Of a stretch of 64,000 bases of DNA, positions 1 through 10,339 are shown one piece after another. The stretch is from Glycine soja (lineage: Eukaryota; Streptophyta; Magnoliopsida; Fabales; Fabaceae): the NCBI RefSeq assembly GCF_004193775.1, contig NC_041002.1:18099535-18163534 (forward strand). Reading direction: 5' to 3'. Each line of letters opens with the position of its first letter. Within the stretch, counting starts at the first letter, position 1. Position numbers and translations under genes: made by a program. Under the pieces are notes generated by a model that did no database searches, was not told where the DNA came from, and saw only the letters and a program-made list of their open reading frames with translations.

Positions 1-399
1 GAGGTTATGCTACCATTTGAGGTGGAAGTCCCGTCATTGAGAATCTTGGCGGAGTTCGGATTAAAGGAATCAGAGTGGGCCCAAGCACGTTTTGATCAGC
101 ATAATATCATAGAAAGCAAGCATTTGTCCGTCATGAGCCACGGGCGTTTATATCAGAAACGAGTGAAGAACGCTTTTGACAACAAGGTACGCTCGCGCAG
201 GTTCAGCGAAGGGGACTTGGTGCTGAAAAAAGTCTCCCAAGCCTTGAGAGACAATAGGGGAAAGTGGGCCCCGAACTACGAAGGGCCTTTCGTCGTAAAA
301 ATGGCTTTCTCTGGAGGGGCCCTTGTGCTTGCCAACATGGATGACGAGGAGCTACCTTCATCCGTGATCTCCGACGTTGTCAAGCGATACTACTCTTAA
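1..399 (+). pseudogene. Retrotransposon integrase C-terminal domain (element A), 5' truncated by the window
   Basis: The reading frame is open from base 1 (EVMLPFEVEV) to TAA at 397-399. It covers the end of the catalytic core and the C-terminal domain of a Ty3-gypsy integrase, which inserts the cDNA copy into chromosomal DNA. Visible family motifs are the segment around RRFSEGDLVLKK and the terminal beta-rich part (KWAPNYEGPFVV). The same protein is encoded on the minus strand by element B (12440-13843), where the last third is deleted, so this copy shows the normal end of the polyprotein. The ATG at position 7 is internal, not a true start. No stop or frameshift is visible in this stretch, but the intactness of the upstream gene cannot be judged. 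Confidence 0.9.
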
Positions 400-954
400 G
401 ATCTGGGGCAATTAAGGAAGTCGCTGCATGTTTTTATTTTTGTGTGTTCTTCTTGGTTTACCCCAGGGATTCCTGTCCTCTGTAATTTTCTCATCGCAGT
501 CTTTTAAAAGAACGTAGGGTTGAGGTTCTGATCCTCGCTTTGTGCTTTAAAAAGTGCGTAGTATTTGATGACCTAAGCCTTTTCGCTTAGTCCATAGGAT
601 GCCCCAAGCGCTTAATTGAAATTGAACCCGACAAGCTTTTGCTAAAAGATTATTGCATTTGAAAACGCTCATGCATACGCATACGCATGAATATTTGTTA
701 TCTTGTGACAGGGACATGATCATTTTAAGCAATAGTCAAATTCCATGCCAAATCCAAGACAGAGACGAATCGAGGTAAGCGGCAACGCGGCCACGATTCG
801 CTGCGCAATGTCATTTTCTGCTTTCAGGTACTTGGGGACGGACACGAATGGAGGCTAGGCCCATGATCAACAGATCGTCGTCCCACGTCCAGCTCCGGAC
901 AAGCGAGAAGCGCTACTGGGAGGCAGCCTATTATCCTTTAAATTCCTACCTATT
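400..954 (+). other. Element A 3' untranslated region, proximal part
   Basis: No gene. This stretch aligns by eye with element B 11900-12435 read on the minus strand (for example the shared tcctttaaattcc block at 937-949 and the repeated gcatacgcatacgcatg block near 672). It is the normal non-coding sequence just after the Ogre polyprotein. Collinearity with B stops at about 955. Confidence 0.75.
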
Positions 955-1074
955 ATTGTTGTTGTTTCTTTAAGGTGATGGTCGGATGCCTAATTTAACT
1001 TAGGGGCTTCGAGTAAGCGAACGCTGACCCATAGAGAGCGCACACCTTTTTTTAAAAAAAAAATGTGCAGGGTT

Positions 1075-1136
1075 AGCTCGCCTGGGCGAGCTGAGCTCAC
1101 CTGGGCGAGCACCCCTGCACCAGAAAACATAAAAAA
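1075..1136 (+). promoter_or_regulatory. Putative promoter of the extra transcription unit (palindromes plus TATA-like box)
   Basis: GCTCGCCTGGGCGAGC, a perfect palindrome, is followed by a near-copy with one change in its left arm. An A-rich TATA-like segment (acataaaaaacg) lies about 20-25 bp further on. The same palindrome sits just upstream of the TATA box in the Ogre LTRs of this window (for example 19731-19746 and 26158-26173). Promoter function is inferred from that shared arrangement only. Confidence 0.4.
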
Positions 1137-1282
1137 CGAGGGGAGGGTGAGTTTCTCTCCACCCAAAACTCCCTTCCCTCATTCAAAAACGCAGCACCCA
1201 CGGGATTTGCGTGTTTTTGACCCTAGGCCACCATTTTTGTGCTTTTGCTTCCATTTTTGGTGTCTTTGGTCACTCCATACAA

Positions 1283-2374
1283 GTAAGTACATTATCCTTT
1301 GGCCTCTAGTTTTCCATTGATGCCTTTTATGCTCTAAATTGTACATGATTTGACCAATTTCGTGAGACAATATAGGGCAAATTTGTGCTTTGATTCATTG
1401 AATTAGGGGGTTGGAGGGGATGGCCTTAGGCCTAGATTGTGTTCTGAAATGATGGGGCAAGCCACATTGCCCCCATCCCCTTGCTGTTTGTACCCAAAAG
1501 TGTGCCCACCAAGTGCTCGGTGAAATGCCCCAATGGCGTTTGCGCATATGTTTGTGAATATTGCTTATAGATTGGGTTTGTTCATGTATGATTGCCATTT
1601 TTGGAGGTGTGGACAGCTTACGGGGGTTAGGGTAAATGCCAAAATATGACTTAGGCCTAGAGACCCAAGCCTTTGATTTTTGAATGCAAGAAGGCATGAA
1701 AATGAGAGCATGTTGGTGAGGTTTCCCCTTTAGGCCAGCACTAGGTTTGGGCTGCACCATGATGATTTCTTTGTACCTAGATGGTGTGAAAATGTTGTTC
1801 ACCATGTACATGTGTATATAGAATAGGTAGCCAAGTGCTTTGCAAATGTGTATATATGTTGAATGTGGCACGAAAATGCTTCTCCAAATAGGAACATATG
1901 ACATGAGATTGCCTTTCAAAAATGTGAATAAGTAGTACAAAAATTGCTTTTCCAATGAATGTGCAACATGAAATTGCTCTTCGAATGAATGTAAATATGT
2001 GTGAATATATATATAGCATGAAGTTGCCTCTCAAGTGTATGAACATATATGCGAATGAAATGTGAACATATAGCAAAGATGCCATTCAAAATGGAGTAGA
2101 TAGGTAGCAAAATGCCTTGCAAAATATGTATGGATAGTGTGGCATGTAGCATAAGAAATTTCTTTGCAAGCGAAAGTAGGGGCATCTCATAGGATGTCAT
2201 TCACCAAGGGAAAGATAGGCATCTCATAGGATGCGCGTTGATGCGTAAGTTTTCCCTTCAAAATTCGTGTGGATAGTCGCATTTTGTTGGAAAGAAGGGT
2301 ACCCTGATTGGCTTGATCTGGCTTTCGTTTTGATTAGGTTTCTTGAACTAACTTCCCGAATGTCTTTTTCGCAG
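1283..2374 (+). other. Putative 1.09-kb intron of the extra transcription unit
   Basis: A strong donor (aaGTAAGT at 1281-1288) and an acceptor with a T-rich tract (gtctttttcgcag, 2362-2374) bracket AT-rich sequence with many stop codons. The exon after the acceptor begins six codons or fewer before the conserved protein start. The interior has imprecise repeats of the type gaatgtgaac/catgaaattgcctttc and no ORF I can support. Inferred from splice-site appearance only. Confidence 0.45.
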
Positions 2375-2377
2375 GAA

Positions 2378-3584
2378 ATAGCTCCAAAGAAACTCTCCAC
2401 GAAGAGGTCTAGAAGAGACGCCACAGAGGAAGGATCCAGTGCTGCCTCAGAGTTTGATAGTCATCGTTTCCGGAGTGCTGAGCACCAGCAGCGCTTCGAG
2501 GCCATCAGGGGATGGTCATTCCACAGGGAGAGGCGTGTCCAGCTCAGGGAGGATGAGTATACGGACTTCCAGGAGGAGATAGCTCGCAGACGTTGGACAC
2601 CGCTGGTGACTCCTATGGCCAAGTTCGATCCTGAGATAGTCCTAGAGTTCTATGCTAATGCCTGGCCCACGGAGGAGGGAGTTCGGGACATGCGCTCGTG
2701 GGTAAGGGGTCAGTGGATTCCCTTCGATGCAGATGCCCTTAGCCAGTTCCTGGGCGACCCGCTAATTTTGGAGGAAGGCCAGCAGTGTGAGTTTAGCCAG
2801 AGGAGGAGCAGGGCTGACGATTTCGATGAGGAAGCCATCGCCCAGCTATTGTGCATACCGGGACAGGATTTTGCCTAGACTGCTGCAGGGAGGCGGGTGT
2901 GGATCATGCGCACCAGCATGACCACTTTGACCCAGACATGGATGACATTGCTGCTCAGCAATGTCTTGCCTAGCGATCACAACTCCGACCTCCCTCTGCC
3001 TAAGTGCCAGTTGGTGTATGCCATCCTGACATGGATGAACGTCCACGTGGCCCAGGTGATTGCTGATGCCATTTATTTGTTTGCAGGTATGGCGCCTACT
3101 AGGCACCCTCTAGACCCAGATAATTTCAACAGGGCCCTGGAGTTTCCGGTGCTATCACAGGCCTCTGCCAGTCCTACGAAGTTCCCGTCACCCCCAGTAA
3201 GGTAATCCGACCGCCGATCACCCAAGCCTTCATCGAGAAGTACTGCACGCCTAGGCAGGTGTAGGGTGACGCACATCAGGCCGCAGGCACACCGCCACCA
3301 CCTCGGCAGGCCGATCCTACTAGACCCCTGGGCGTGGAGCGTTATCTATAGCATTTGGTTCACTAGCAGGCGGCCAACCACCATGGGCAGGTGCAGATAC
3401 ATGAGTGTCTCTACCGGTTCAGCCTCACCAACAGTTTGGGGCTGAGGTCACATTGCCTGGAGACTGCCCCGATGCCCAGGCAAGGGAGGAGCGTGCAGGA
3501 TCCCCCGGTGAGGCAGATGAATCCCATATGGATGAAGATATGACTGACCTGCTTGGTTACTTGGGAGGGAGCGGAGCCATATGA
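2378..3584 (+). pseudogene. Putative plant transposon domain protein (Transposase_32-like / PTPD), broken
   Basis: The predicted protein has the conserved block typical of the 'putative plant transposon protein domain' family found in legume retroelements: RFRSAEHQQRFEAI, DFQEEIARRRW, KFDPEIVLEFYANAWP, then WIPFDADALSQFLGDP. Its biochemical role is unknown. The start is ruined: where the family begins MAPKK the sequence reads ATA-GCT-CCA-AAG at 2378. An in-frame TAG stands at 2876-2878, a frameshift lies near 3150-3160 (the frame resumes with VIRPPITQAFIEKY), a further TAG follows at about 3261, and the frame finally closes at TGA 3582-3584 after an acidic tail. At least four lesions make it a pseudogene. 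It sits in sense orientation after integrase in element A and is absent from element B. Confidence 0.72.
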
Positions 3585-3600
3585 CCAAGGTCGCTGCAGT

Positions 3601-5160
3601 TTTTGTTATTAACATTACTGCTTTCAGTTATTGTTTTTGTTGTTATTAACATTACTGCTTTCAGTTATTGTTTCTGTTTCTGCTATAATTTGGCGTTATG
3701 GCTCTCAATTATGTCGTCGCTGTTTTTATTGCGACTTTCCATTGCATGTTTTTTCGTTTACCTTGTGGTTTGACGTGAGTAGGCAGTGTGCGCCCTAATC
3801 CGCACGACCTTTTCAGAAAAAAAGGAAATAAACAAATAATAATAACTTAATAGATGAAGAAAAGAAAAAAGAAAAAGAAGAAAAAGAAAAATAAAATTGC
3901 CTAGCTGAAAAGCCAACACGCTTTTGAAAAGAAATAACTTCCAACTTTTCTTTTGAAAAAGATTCACTGATCATAACACCAGTTTTGAAAAAAATGTATA
4001 TGCACCTGAAGGGTGAATGCTGCGAAAATTTCCCGAAACACCCAAAATGGACTCGGATGAATGCTTGGATTGTAAAGGAGCATATTTTGGAAACACTAGG
4101 TTGACTTAAGTAGGGAAAATGAATCCTAAGCCCTAGTGTCATATGACCATAAAAACTTGATGCTTGAGTGTCCACATAGGTGCATGCATGACCAGTTTTG
4201 CATAAAATTTCCTAATCATCATTGTTGCATGTGTATCATGGAAATAATGTGGGACATCTCCTTTATCCCTGAACCGCTGGCCAAACCAACACCCTGACAT
4301 ATATCACGTCCAGCTGTTCTACAAGCCTTAAGCCAAAATCCTAACTCACCATAAACCTTGCCCTCTGAAGAAAACAAAACAAAAAAGAAAGTTCCCGATC
4401 AAGGGTTGGAAGAAAGCAAAAGAAGAAAATTCCCAATCAGAGATTGGAAGAAAGCAAAAGAAGAAAATTCCCAATCAAAGATTGGGAGAAAGCAAAAAAC
4501 AAAGAAAATTCCCGATTAAAGATCGGAAGGAAACAGAAGAAATATGAAGAAAGGTCTTTCGGCCAGACAATATCTGAACAATACAGAATTGTCACCACCA
4601 AATAAAGAAAGAAAGGAAACCACGACATAAAGTGGTCCTCTCCCTTTGATTGCCAACCAAAATCCTGTGCGTTGGTGACTTTTTCGCCTCGCACAAAAAA
4701 AAAAACAGAAAAGGAAAAGGCCAAAACACTTAGAGCCAAAATCCCATCCAAAAACACTATGCCCCAAGAAAAAGTCCTATTGATCCATGATCACGCATGT
4801 AATCTTTGATTTGATAGGAAATGATTTGCAAAATCAAGTCATGACATATCTATGGTTCGGAATTAGGATAAAACACTTACTTGTGTGAGATTGATACACT
4901 TTGAGTGATTTTCTTCTATTTTTGTTGGACCCAGTGTTTCCTCTAAATGGTCGTTTAGAAACGAAACGCTAACATCCAAAATCTCATTTATGGTTATGAG
5001 AAAATTTCATCAGCATACTCTTCTTCCCCAATAGACACTGTTTTTCATCAAAAAAATTATATGTTGCTCTGATCAGTTGGGAGTTTTGTTTTTTTACTAA
5101 AACATGTTCGCATTTTAGTTAAAGAACACCGAGACTATTTTGGTCTCACTTTTGCAAGAA
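3601..5160 (+). other. Element A 3' untranslated region, A/G- and T-rich middle part
   Basis: No gene. This aligns with element B about 10340-11800 (minus strand). It includes a short direct repeat (ttattaacattactgctttcagttattg at 3606 and 3644), purine-rich stretches of the type gaaagaaaattcccgatca repeated about every 50 bp between 4385 and 4530, and a leading hairpin GAGAC-N7-GTCTC at about 5131-5147. ORFs called here are low-complexity artefacts. Confidence 0.7.
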
Positions 5161-5230
5161 CTACGTAGGTCTGAGTTCCTCATCATAAATTGAGGATACG
5201 TAGGAGCAAAAGCCTCACTTTTTCCGACCG
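5161..5230 (+). promoter_or_regulatory. Conserved two-hairpin motif, 3' UTR copy of element A
   Basis: Hairpin 1: CTACGTA (5161-5167) pairs with TACGTAG (5197-5203), with an inner stem TCCTCA/TGAGGA. Hairpin 2 follows at once: AAAAG-cctca-CTTTT. The same two hairpins occur in the minus strand of element B's 3' UTR (10302-10337 and neighbouring bases) and inside most of the Ogre LTRs. The stems are kept while sequence changes, which argues for RNA structure. Function unknown. Confidence 0.6.
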
Positions 5231-5239
5231 CCCCACCTT

Positions 5240-6440
5240 TTGCTATCATGACCCAAGAGTCTGGTAGCACACGGAGATACCCAAGTGGTTAGCCACACAA
5301 ACAATTTCTGTCAATACTAACCCGTGAAGTTAGGGGGCAGGCAGAGATACCCAAGTGGTTATTCGTATAAACACTCTTTTGCTATCCGTAAGACTCAAAG
5401 CACGATAGCATGCAGAGACTAATGTCATCTTCTGCATCCTTTGTTAATCGCGTCCAACGAGCCCGTTGACACGCGGAGATTTACGTCGTCTTCCGCACTT
5501 TCTGTCATCCTGACCCGTGAAGTCAGGTGACGTACGGAGATACCCTGAGTGTTATCCGTACACAGGCAATTTCTGTCAATACTAAACCGTGAAGTTAGGG
5601 GGCAGGCGGAGATACCCAAGTGGTTATCTGTATAAACACTCTTTCGCTATCCGTAAGACTCAAAGCATGATAGCATGCATAGACTAACGTCGTCTTCTGC
5701 ACCCTTTGTCAATCGCGGCCAACGAGCCCGTTGACACGCGGAGATTTACATCGTCTTCCGCACTTTCTGTCATCCTGACCCGTGAAGTCAGGTGACGTAC
5801 GGAGATACCCCAAGTGTTATCCATACACAGAAAGTTTCTGTCAATACTAACCAGTGAAGTTAGGGGGCAGGCGGAGATACCCAAGTGGTTATCCATGTAA
5901 ACATTCTTTCGCTATCCGTAAAACTCAAAGCACGATAGCAAGCAGAGACTAACATTGTCTTCTACACCTTTTTTCGTCCCGACCCATGAAGTCAGGTGAC
6001 ATGCGAGGTTACCGTATGGTTACCCGCACCTTTCGTCAATCAGGGGCAAACGAGCCCGTTGTCACGCAGAGACTAACATCCTCTTCTGCACCTTTTGTCG
6101 TCCTGACCCGTGAAGTCAGGTGACATGCAGGGTTACCGTATGGTTACCCGCACCTTTTGTCAACCAGGGGCAAACGAGCCCGTTGACGCGCAGAGACTAG
6201 CATTGTCTTCTGCACCTTTTGTTGTCCTGACCCATAAAGTCAGGTGACATGCAGGGTTACCGTATGGTTACCCGCACCTTTCGTAAACTAGGGGAAAACG
6301 AGCCCGTTGACACGCAAAGACTAACATCATCTTCTGCACCTTTTGCCATCCAAGGACAGCGAGTCAGGTGGCAGGCGGAGATACCTTATGGTCATCCACA
6401 CCTTTCGTCAACTGAGGGGAACGAATTTGATGGCATCAGG
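5240..6440 (+). repeat. Tandem-repeat array in the element A 3' UTR (about 62-bp monomers; 124-bp and 265-bp units)
   Basis: Repeated blocks contain cgagcccgttgacacgc, agactaacatcgtcttctgc, ctgacccgtgaagtcaggtg and ggttaccgtatggttacc. The anchor cgagcccgtt recurs at 6051, 6175 and 6299, a 124-bp period. In the left part the anchor gcccgttgacacgcggag recurs at 5461 and 5726, a 265-bp period. Each 124-bp unit is two diverged monomers of about 62 bp. Element B carries a related but rearranged array (9430-10250). Hypervariable 3' UTR repeats are a known Ogre trait and a known source of satellite DNA. Confidence 0.85.
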
Positions 6441-6778
6441 ATGATGTTGGTTGTTCAGTTCTGATTAATTTTAAAATTTTTGCAGGTTTTACTCTCGTCG
6501 TCTTAAAACATTCAAGCCCGGCGACGTGCAAGATTCTTCTCTGTTGGGCAGCGACGATCGAGTGCAATGGCGAAGGGAAGTGTCGTGGTTGTCCAACTTT
6601 GTTGCTTTCAAGACACTGAAGTTTGTTGACGCTTCTGATGCCTTTTCTTTTCTTTCTGAATGACAGGTTCCGCTGGCGAGGATATTGACCGGCCGAATGA
6701 CATTCTGCTCGAACAAAATTAGTGTCTTATCTTTACTTCGCTTTTATCTCCAATAAAAGATAAGTAAAGAGGGGCAAT
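6441..6778 (+). other. End of element A internal region with polypurine tract
   Basis: No gene. The last bases before the LTR, taagtaaagaggggcaat (6761-6778), are the polypurine tract, the primer site for plus-strand synthesis. Element B has the same tract in mirror position (9173-9192, minus strand). Confidence 0.8.
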
Positions 6779-7594
6779 TGTCATACCCTAATTTCGTCCG
6801 GGGACCATTGTTTGGTGGCATGCAACCTTCGCTTGACCGCTTCGAGGTACTTAACACCCATCATTAGGCAATCCGTGAAGTTCCGCAGCATGCCGAAAGT
6901 CGAAAGGAAGCATTGCGTAATCCGTAAAGTTCCGTAACATTCCAGAGGTCAGAAAAAGAGCATTGTTGTGTAATCTGTACAGTTTTGTGACATTCTGGAA
7001 AGAAAATAAGTATCGTTACGCAATCCTAAAGTTCCATAACGTTACGGAAAAGGAATCAACAAAAAAGCAAAAGGGGATGTATTTAGTAAAAAAAGGTGTG
7101 CAAATAGCAACCAGGCCCACTTGGGCCTTCCAGGGGGTTCCAACAGAAGGTGGTGCCTTCTGGTGGAAGCAACCCAGCTCGCCTGGGCGGCAACCACCTC
7201 CCTCTTTTTCCCTATAAATAGGGGAAAATGGCAGATTAATTTCGTTCAGCCCTTCTGGTATTTAGGATTCTCTTGAAATTGGTGAGAGAAATTGTTTCCG
7301 TGAAGAAAATCGAAGTCGAGGCGTTTCTATAACGCTTCCGAGACGTTTCCGTGTGCGATTTCGTGAAGATTTTTCACCGTTCTTCATCGTTCTTCGGTCT
7401 TCAACCGGTAAGTTCCCGAAATCGAATCTTTCAATTCATTCTATGCACGTTTAGTGGTTCCCACTTGTTTCACGTGCTTTTATTTTTATTTTGTTTGTTT
7501 TCCGTACCCCCTTTTGACGTGCTTTAACCATTTATTTAAGTCATTTTCTCGCCTAATAAATAATAAAATGAATTTTCACCGATCATTTGAGTTG
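6779..7594 (+). repeat. Element A 3' LTR, left part (U3 through the start of the transcribed part)
   Basis: Begins TGTCATACCC directly after the polypurine tract. It contains sub-repeats of the type gcaatccgtgaagttccgtaac, a degenerate GC palindrome (about 7174), a TATA box (TATAAATA 7213-7220) and a GTAAGT donor (7408-7413). It is cut at 7594 by element B; the last five bases AGTTG (7590-7594) are the target duplication, repeated at 26576-26580. Confidence 0.92.
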
Positions 7595-9172
7595 TGTCGC
7601 AACCTACCCTTCGGCGGGAGGGCGACGCGAGGCTCACGGGTTCGTCTTCCAAGAAAGGAAAATGCGCGGAGTTGCCACCAACGTTTATTCGAGGAAAATG
7701 TCGGAAAAACCGGAAAATGCATGGTCTACAAACTTTAATTATGAAAGGTTCAGGAGTTGTATTTACGCACGGGGAAGGTATTAGCACCCCACGCGTCCGT
7801 CACGAGGGACGACAACCTTTTAATCAAGTGTGCAAACATGACTTCAATTTGTTTTATTTTCCCTTTTTTATGTCTTTTTATGCCTTTTTGTATTTTTTAT
7901 CTTTTTGTGGTTGACAAGGGTGTTTCCGTTGCTCCTACGTATTCCTCAATTGTGATAAGGAAATTAGACCTACGTAGTTCTTTGAGAACTAAACGTTGGT
8001 TAAGTTGTTTTTATCTTTTTTTGCAAGAAATATTTTGATTGAATAAAAGGTCATTTAAGGCGTTGGACCATTAAACGATCTTTCGATTCTTTTGAAAGAA
8101 GAGAAAACATTAAGGCATTGGACCATTAATGATCTCTTGGTTTTTTGAAAGAGGTGACAAAGTTATATCTACGTTTGATAAAAGCAAAGAAGACCATTTC
8201 AAGGCGTTGGACCTCAAAAACGATTTTTTGGTGATGACAAAAAGTTTGATTTTATGAGTTGATTTTAGCCTCGGTTTCGCTTAGGTTATTAGTCAATTCG
8301 ATTAAGAAAGAAAATCCGTAAAGAAAAACGTCCAATTGATTTTTTTTATTATTTTATTTAAAGATATTTTTTTATTATTATATTATTATTTTGCCTCTTT
8401 TTGGTTTTAAACGTGGTTACGACGTGAAAGATCAGATGAATTTTATTCTAACAGAAATTAAAAGATGTTATAATTCAAATGATCGGTGGAAATTTATTTT
8501 ATTTTGGATTAGGCGAGAAAATGACTTAAATAAATGATTAAAGCACGTCAAAAGGGGGTACGGAAAGTAAATGAAATAAAAATAAAAGCATGCGAAACAA
8601 GTGGGGACCACTAAGGGTACATAGAATGAATTGAAAGGTTCGATTTTGGGAACTTACCGGTTGAAGACCGAAGAACGGTGGAAAACCTTCGCGAAATCGC
8701 TCACGAAAACATCTCGGAAGCGTTACGGAAGCGCCTCGGCTTAGATTCTCTTCACGGAAACAATTTTCCTCACTAATTTTAAGTGATTCTCAGATACCAG
8801 GAGGGTTGAACGAATTTGTTCTGCCCTCCTTCCCCTATTTATAGGGGAAAAGAGGGAGGTGGTTGCCGCCCAGCTCCCAGGCGAGCTGGGTTGCTTCCAC
8901 CAGACGACACCGCCTTCTGTTAGAACATCCTGGAAGGCCCAAGTTGGCCTGATTGCTGTTTGTACACCCCTGTTTACTAAATACACCCCTCTGCCCTTTT
9001 TTGCTGATTCTTTTTCCGTAACGTTACGAAACTTTACGAATTACGTAACGATACTTGTTTTCTTTCCGTAATGTTACGAAACCTAACGATGAGTGTCAAC
9101 TACCTCAAAGTGGTCAAGCGAGGGTCGTATCCCAACAAACAGATGGTCCCCAGATGAAATTAGGGTATGACA
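7595..9172 (-). repeat. Element B 3' LTR
   Basis: Complete 1578-bp LTR on the minus strand: TGTCATACCC at 9172 down to GCGACA at 7595. It holds a TATA box (minus strand, 8836-8843), a donor-like GTAAGT (8652-8657) and hairpin 1 of the conserved motif (7935-7977). Compared with the 5' LTR it lacks about 110 bp of the repeated ccgtaacnttacgg block (near 9085) but keeps about 190 bp that the 5' LTR has lost. Confidence 0.93.
7935..7977 (-). promoter_or_regulatory. Conserved hairpin 1, element B 3' LTR copy
   Basis: On the minus strand CTACGTA (7977-7971) pairs with TACGTAG (7941-7935), with CCT..AGG-type inner pairing. Hairpin 2 just downstream is only partly preserved here (one mismatch in the stem). 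Confidence 0.5.
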
Positions 9173-9193
9173 GTTGCCCCTCTTTACTTGTCT
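9173..9193 (-). other. Element B polypurine tract
   Basis: Minus strand gacaagtaaagaggggcaac abuts the 3' LTR start. This is the plus-strand primer site of the retroelement and matches element A 6761-6778. Confidence 0.8.
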
Positions 9194-9429
9194 TTTATTG
9201 GAGATAAAAGGGAAGTAAAAATAAGACACTAATTTCGTTCGAGCGGAACACTATTCGGCCGGTGAATCTCCCCGCCAGCGGAACCTACAAAAATTTTGAA
9301 AATGATCAGCACCGAATGACCAACATCATCCTGATACTGCTGAACTCGTTCCTCTCGGTTGACGAAAGGCACGGATGACCATAAGGTATCTCCGCCCACC
9401 ACTCGACTTGCTGCCCCTGGATGACAAAA

Positions 9430-10250
9430 GGCGCAGAATGACCATAATTTGTCTCTACGCGTTATCAGGCATCGAGTCTTACAGATAGCAAAAGCGTGCG
9501 GATGATCATAATTTGTCTCCGTGTGCAGTCGGGCTTGATTGTCTCTGGACAGTGAAAAAGGTGCGGGACCATATGGTTTCTCCGCATGTCATTGGGCTCG
9601 CCGCCTCTGGATGACAAAAGGCGCAGAATGACCATAATTTGTATCTGCGTGTCATCGGACACAATCATCTCTGGATGGCGAAAAGGTGTGTGGAATAACC
9701 ATAATTTGTCTCTGCATGTCATCGGGCTCACTGCCTCTGGATCACAAAATGGTGTAGAATGACCATAATTTGTCTCTGCGTGCCATCGGACACGATCATC
9801 TCCGGATGGCGAAAACTTGTGCGGAATGACCATAATTTGTCTCCAAATGTCATCGGGCTCGCCGCCTCTGGATGAAAAAAGGCGCAGAATGACCATAATT
9901 TGTCTTTGTGTGCCATCGGACATGATCGTCTCCGGATGGCGAAAAAGTGTGCAGAATGACCATAATTTGTCTCTGCATGTCATCAGGCTCGCCGCCTCTG
10001 GATGACAAAAGGCGCAGAATGACCATAATTTGTCTATACGTGCCATCGGACACGATCGTATCTGGATGACAAAAGGTGCGGAATGACCATAATTTGTCTC
10101 CACATGTCATCGGGCTCACCGCCTCTGGATGACAAAAGGCGCAGAATGACCATAATTTATCTCTGCGTGCCATCGGACACGATCGTATCTGGATGGAAAA
10201 AGGTGTGCGGAATGATCATAATTTGTCTCTGCATGTCACATGACCTCAGG
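9430..10250 (-). repeat. Tandem-repeat array in the element B 3' UTR (63-67 bp monomers)
   Basis: The anchor gaatgaccataatttgtct (or close variants) recurs at 9437, 9500, 9627, 9693, 9757, 9824, 9887, 9954, 10017, 10081, 10144 and 10210, a spacing of 63-67 bp, with a more diverged unit near 9565. Two monomer types alternate (one with ggctcgccgcctctgg, one with gacacgatcatctccgg), giving a dimer of about 130 bp. The 212-codon minus-strand ORF at 9465-10103 is only a translation of this array. Confidence 0.9.
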
Positions 10251-10269
10251 GTCAGTATGACAGAGATTG

Positions 10270-10337
10270 TGGGGCGGCCGACAAAAGCGAGGCTCTTGCT
10301 CCTACGTATCCTCAATGAGGAACTCAGATCTACGTAG
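10270..10337 (-). promoter_or_regulatory. Conserved two-hairpin motif, element B 3' UTR copy
   Basis: Read on the minus strand: CTACGTA (10337-10331) pairs with TACGTAG (10308-10302), inner stem CCTCA/TGAGG. Hairpin 2 follows as CAAGAGC-ctc-GCTTTTG, one G-T wobble included. A third hairpin, GAGAC-N7-GTCTC, lies just upstream (about 10351-10367). Same order and orientation as in element A. Confidence 0.6.
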
Positions 10338-10339
10338 TT

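Larger units (their letters stand above)
955..3600 (+). other. Extra 2.6-kb sense-oriented transcription unit inside the element A 3' region
   Basis: Element B lacks this block: in B, sequence matching A at about 950 runs directly into sequence matching A at about 3600. The block reads like a complete small transcription unit in the sense orientation. It has two copies of a GC-rich palindromic motif (1075-1107), a TATA-like stretch (about 1128-1136), a pyrimidine-rich leader, a splice donor GTAAGT (1283-1288), a T-rich acceptor ending cgcag (2370-2374), and then a broken ORF (2378-3584). Sense ORFs between pol and the 3' LTR have been described for Tat/Ogre elements. Whether this is an ancestral extra ORF or a captured piece of another retroelement cannot be settled from the window. 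Confidence 0.6.

Noticed and set aside
2267..2878. Host gene encoding a 203-residue protein
   Set aside because: The frame is part of a retroelement-associated plant transposon domain ORF, with a lost start codon, stops and a frameshift; it lies within an Ogre 3' region.
5240..6440. Possible CRISPR-like repeat array
   Set aside because: Units are long, adjacent and diverged with no unique spacers, in plant nuclear DNA; it is a retroelement 3' UTR tandem array.
9465..10173. Minus-strand ORFs of 212 and 107 codons with repeated KLWSFC.. segments
   Set aside because: They translate the 63-67 bp tandem array of element B's 3' UTR. The monomer lengths are not multiples of three and no domain is present.
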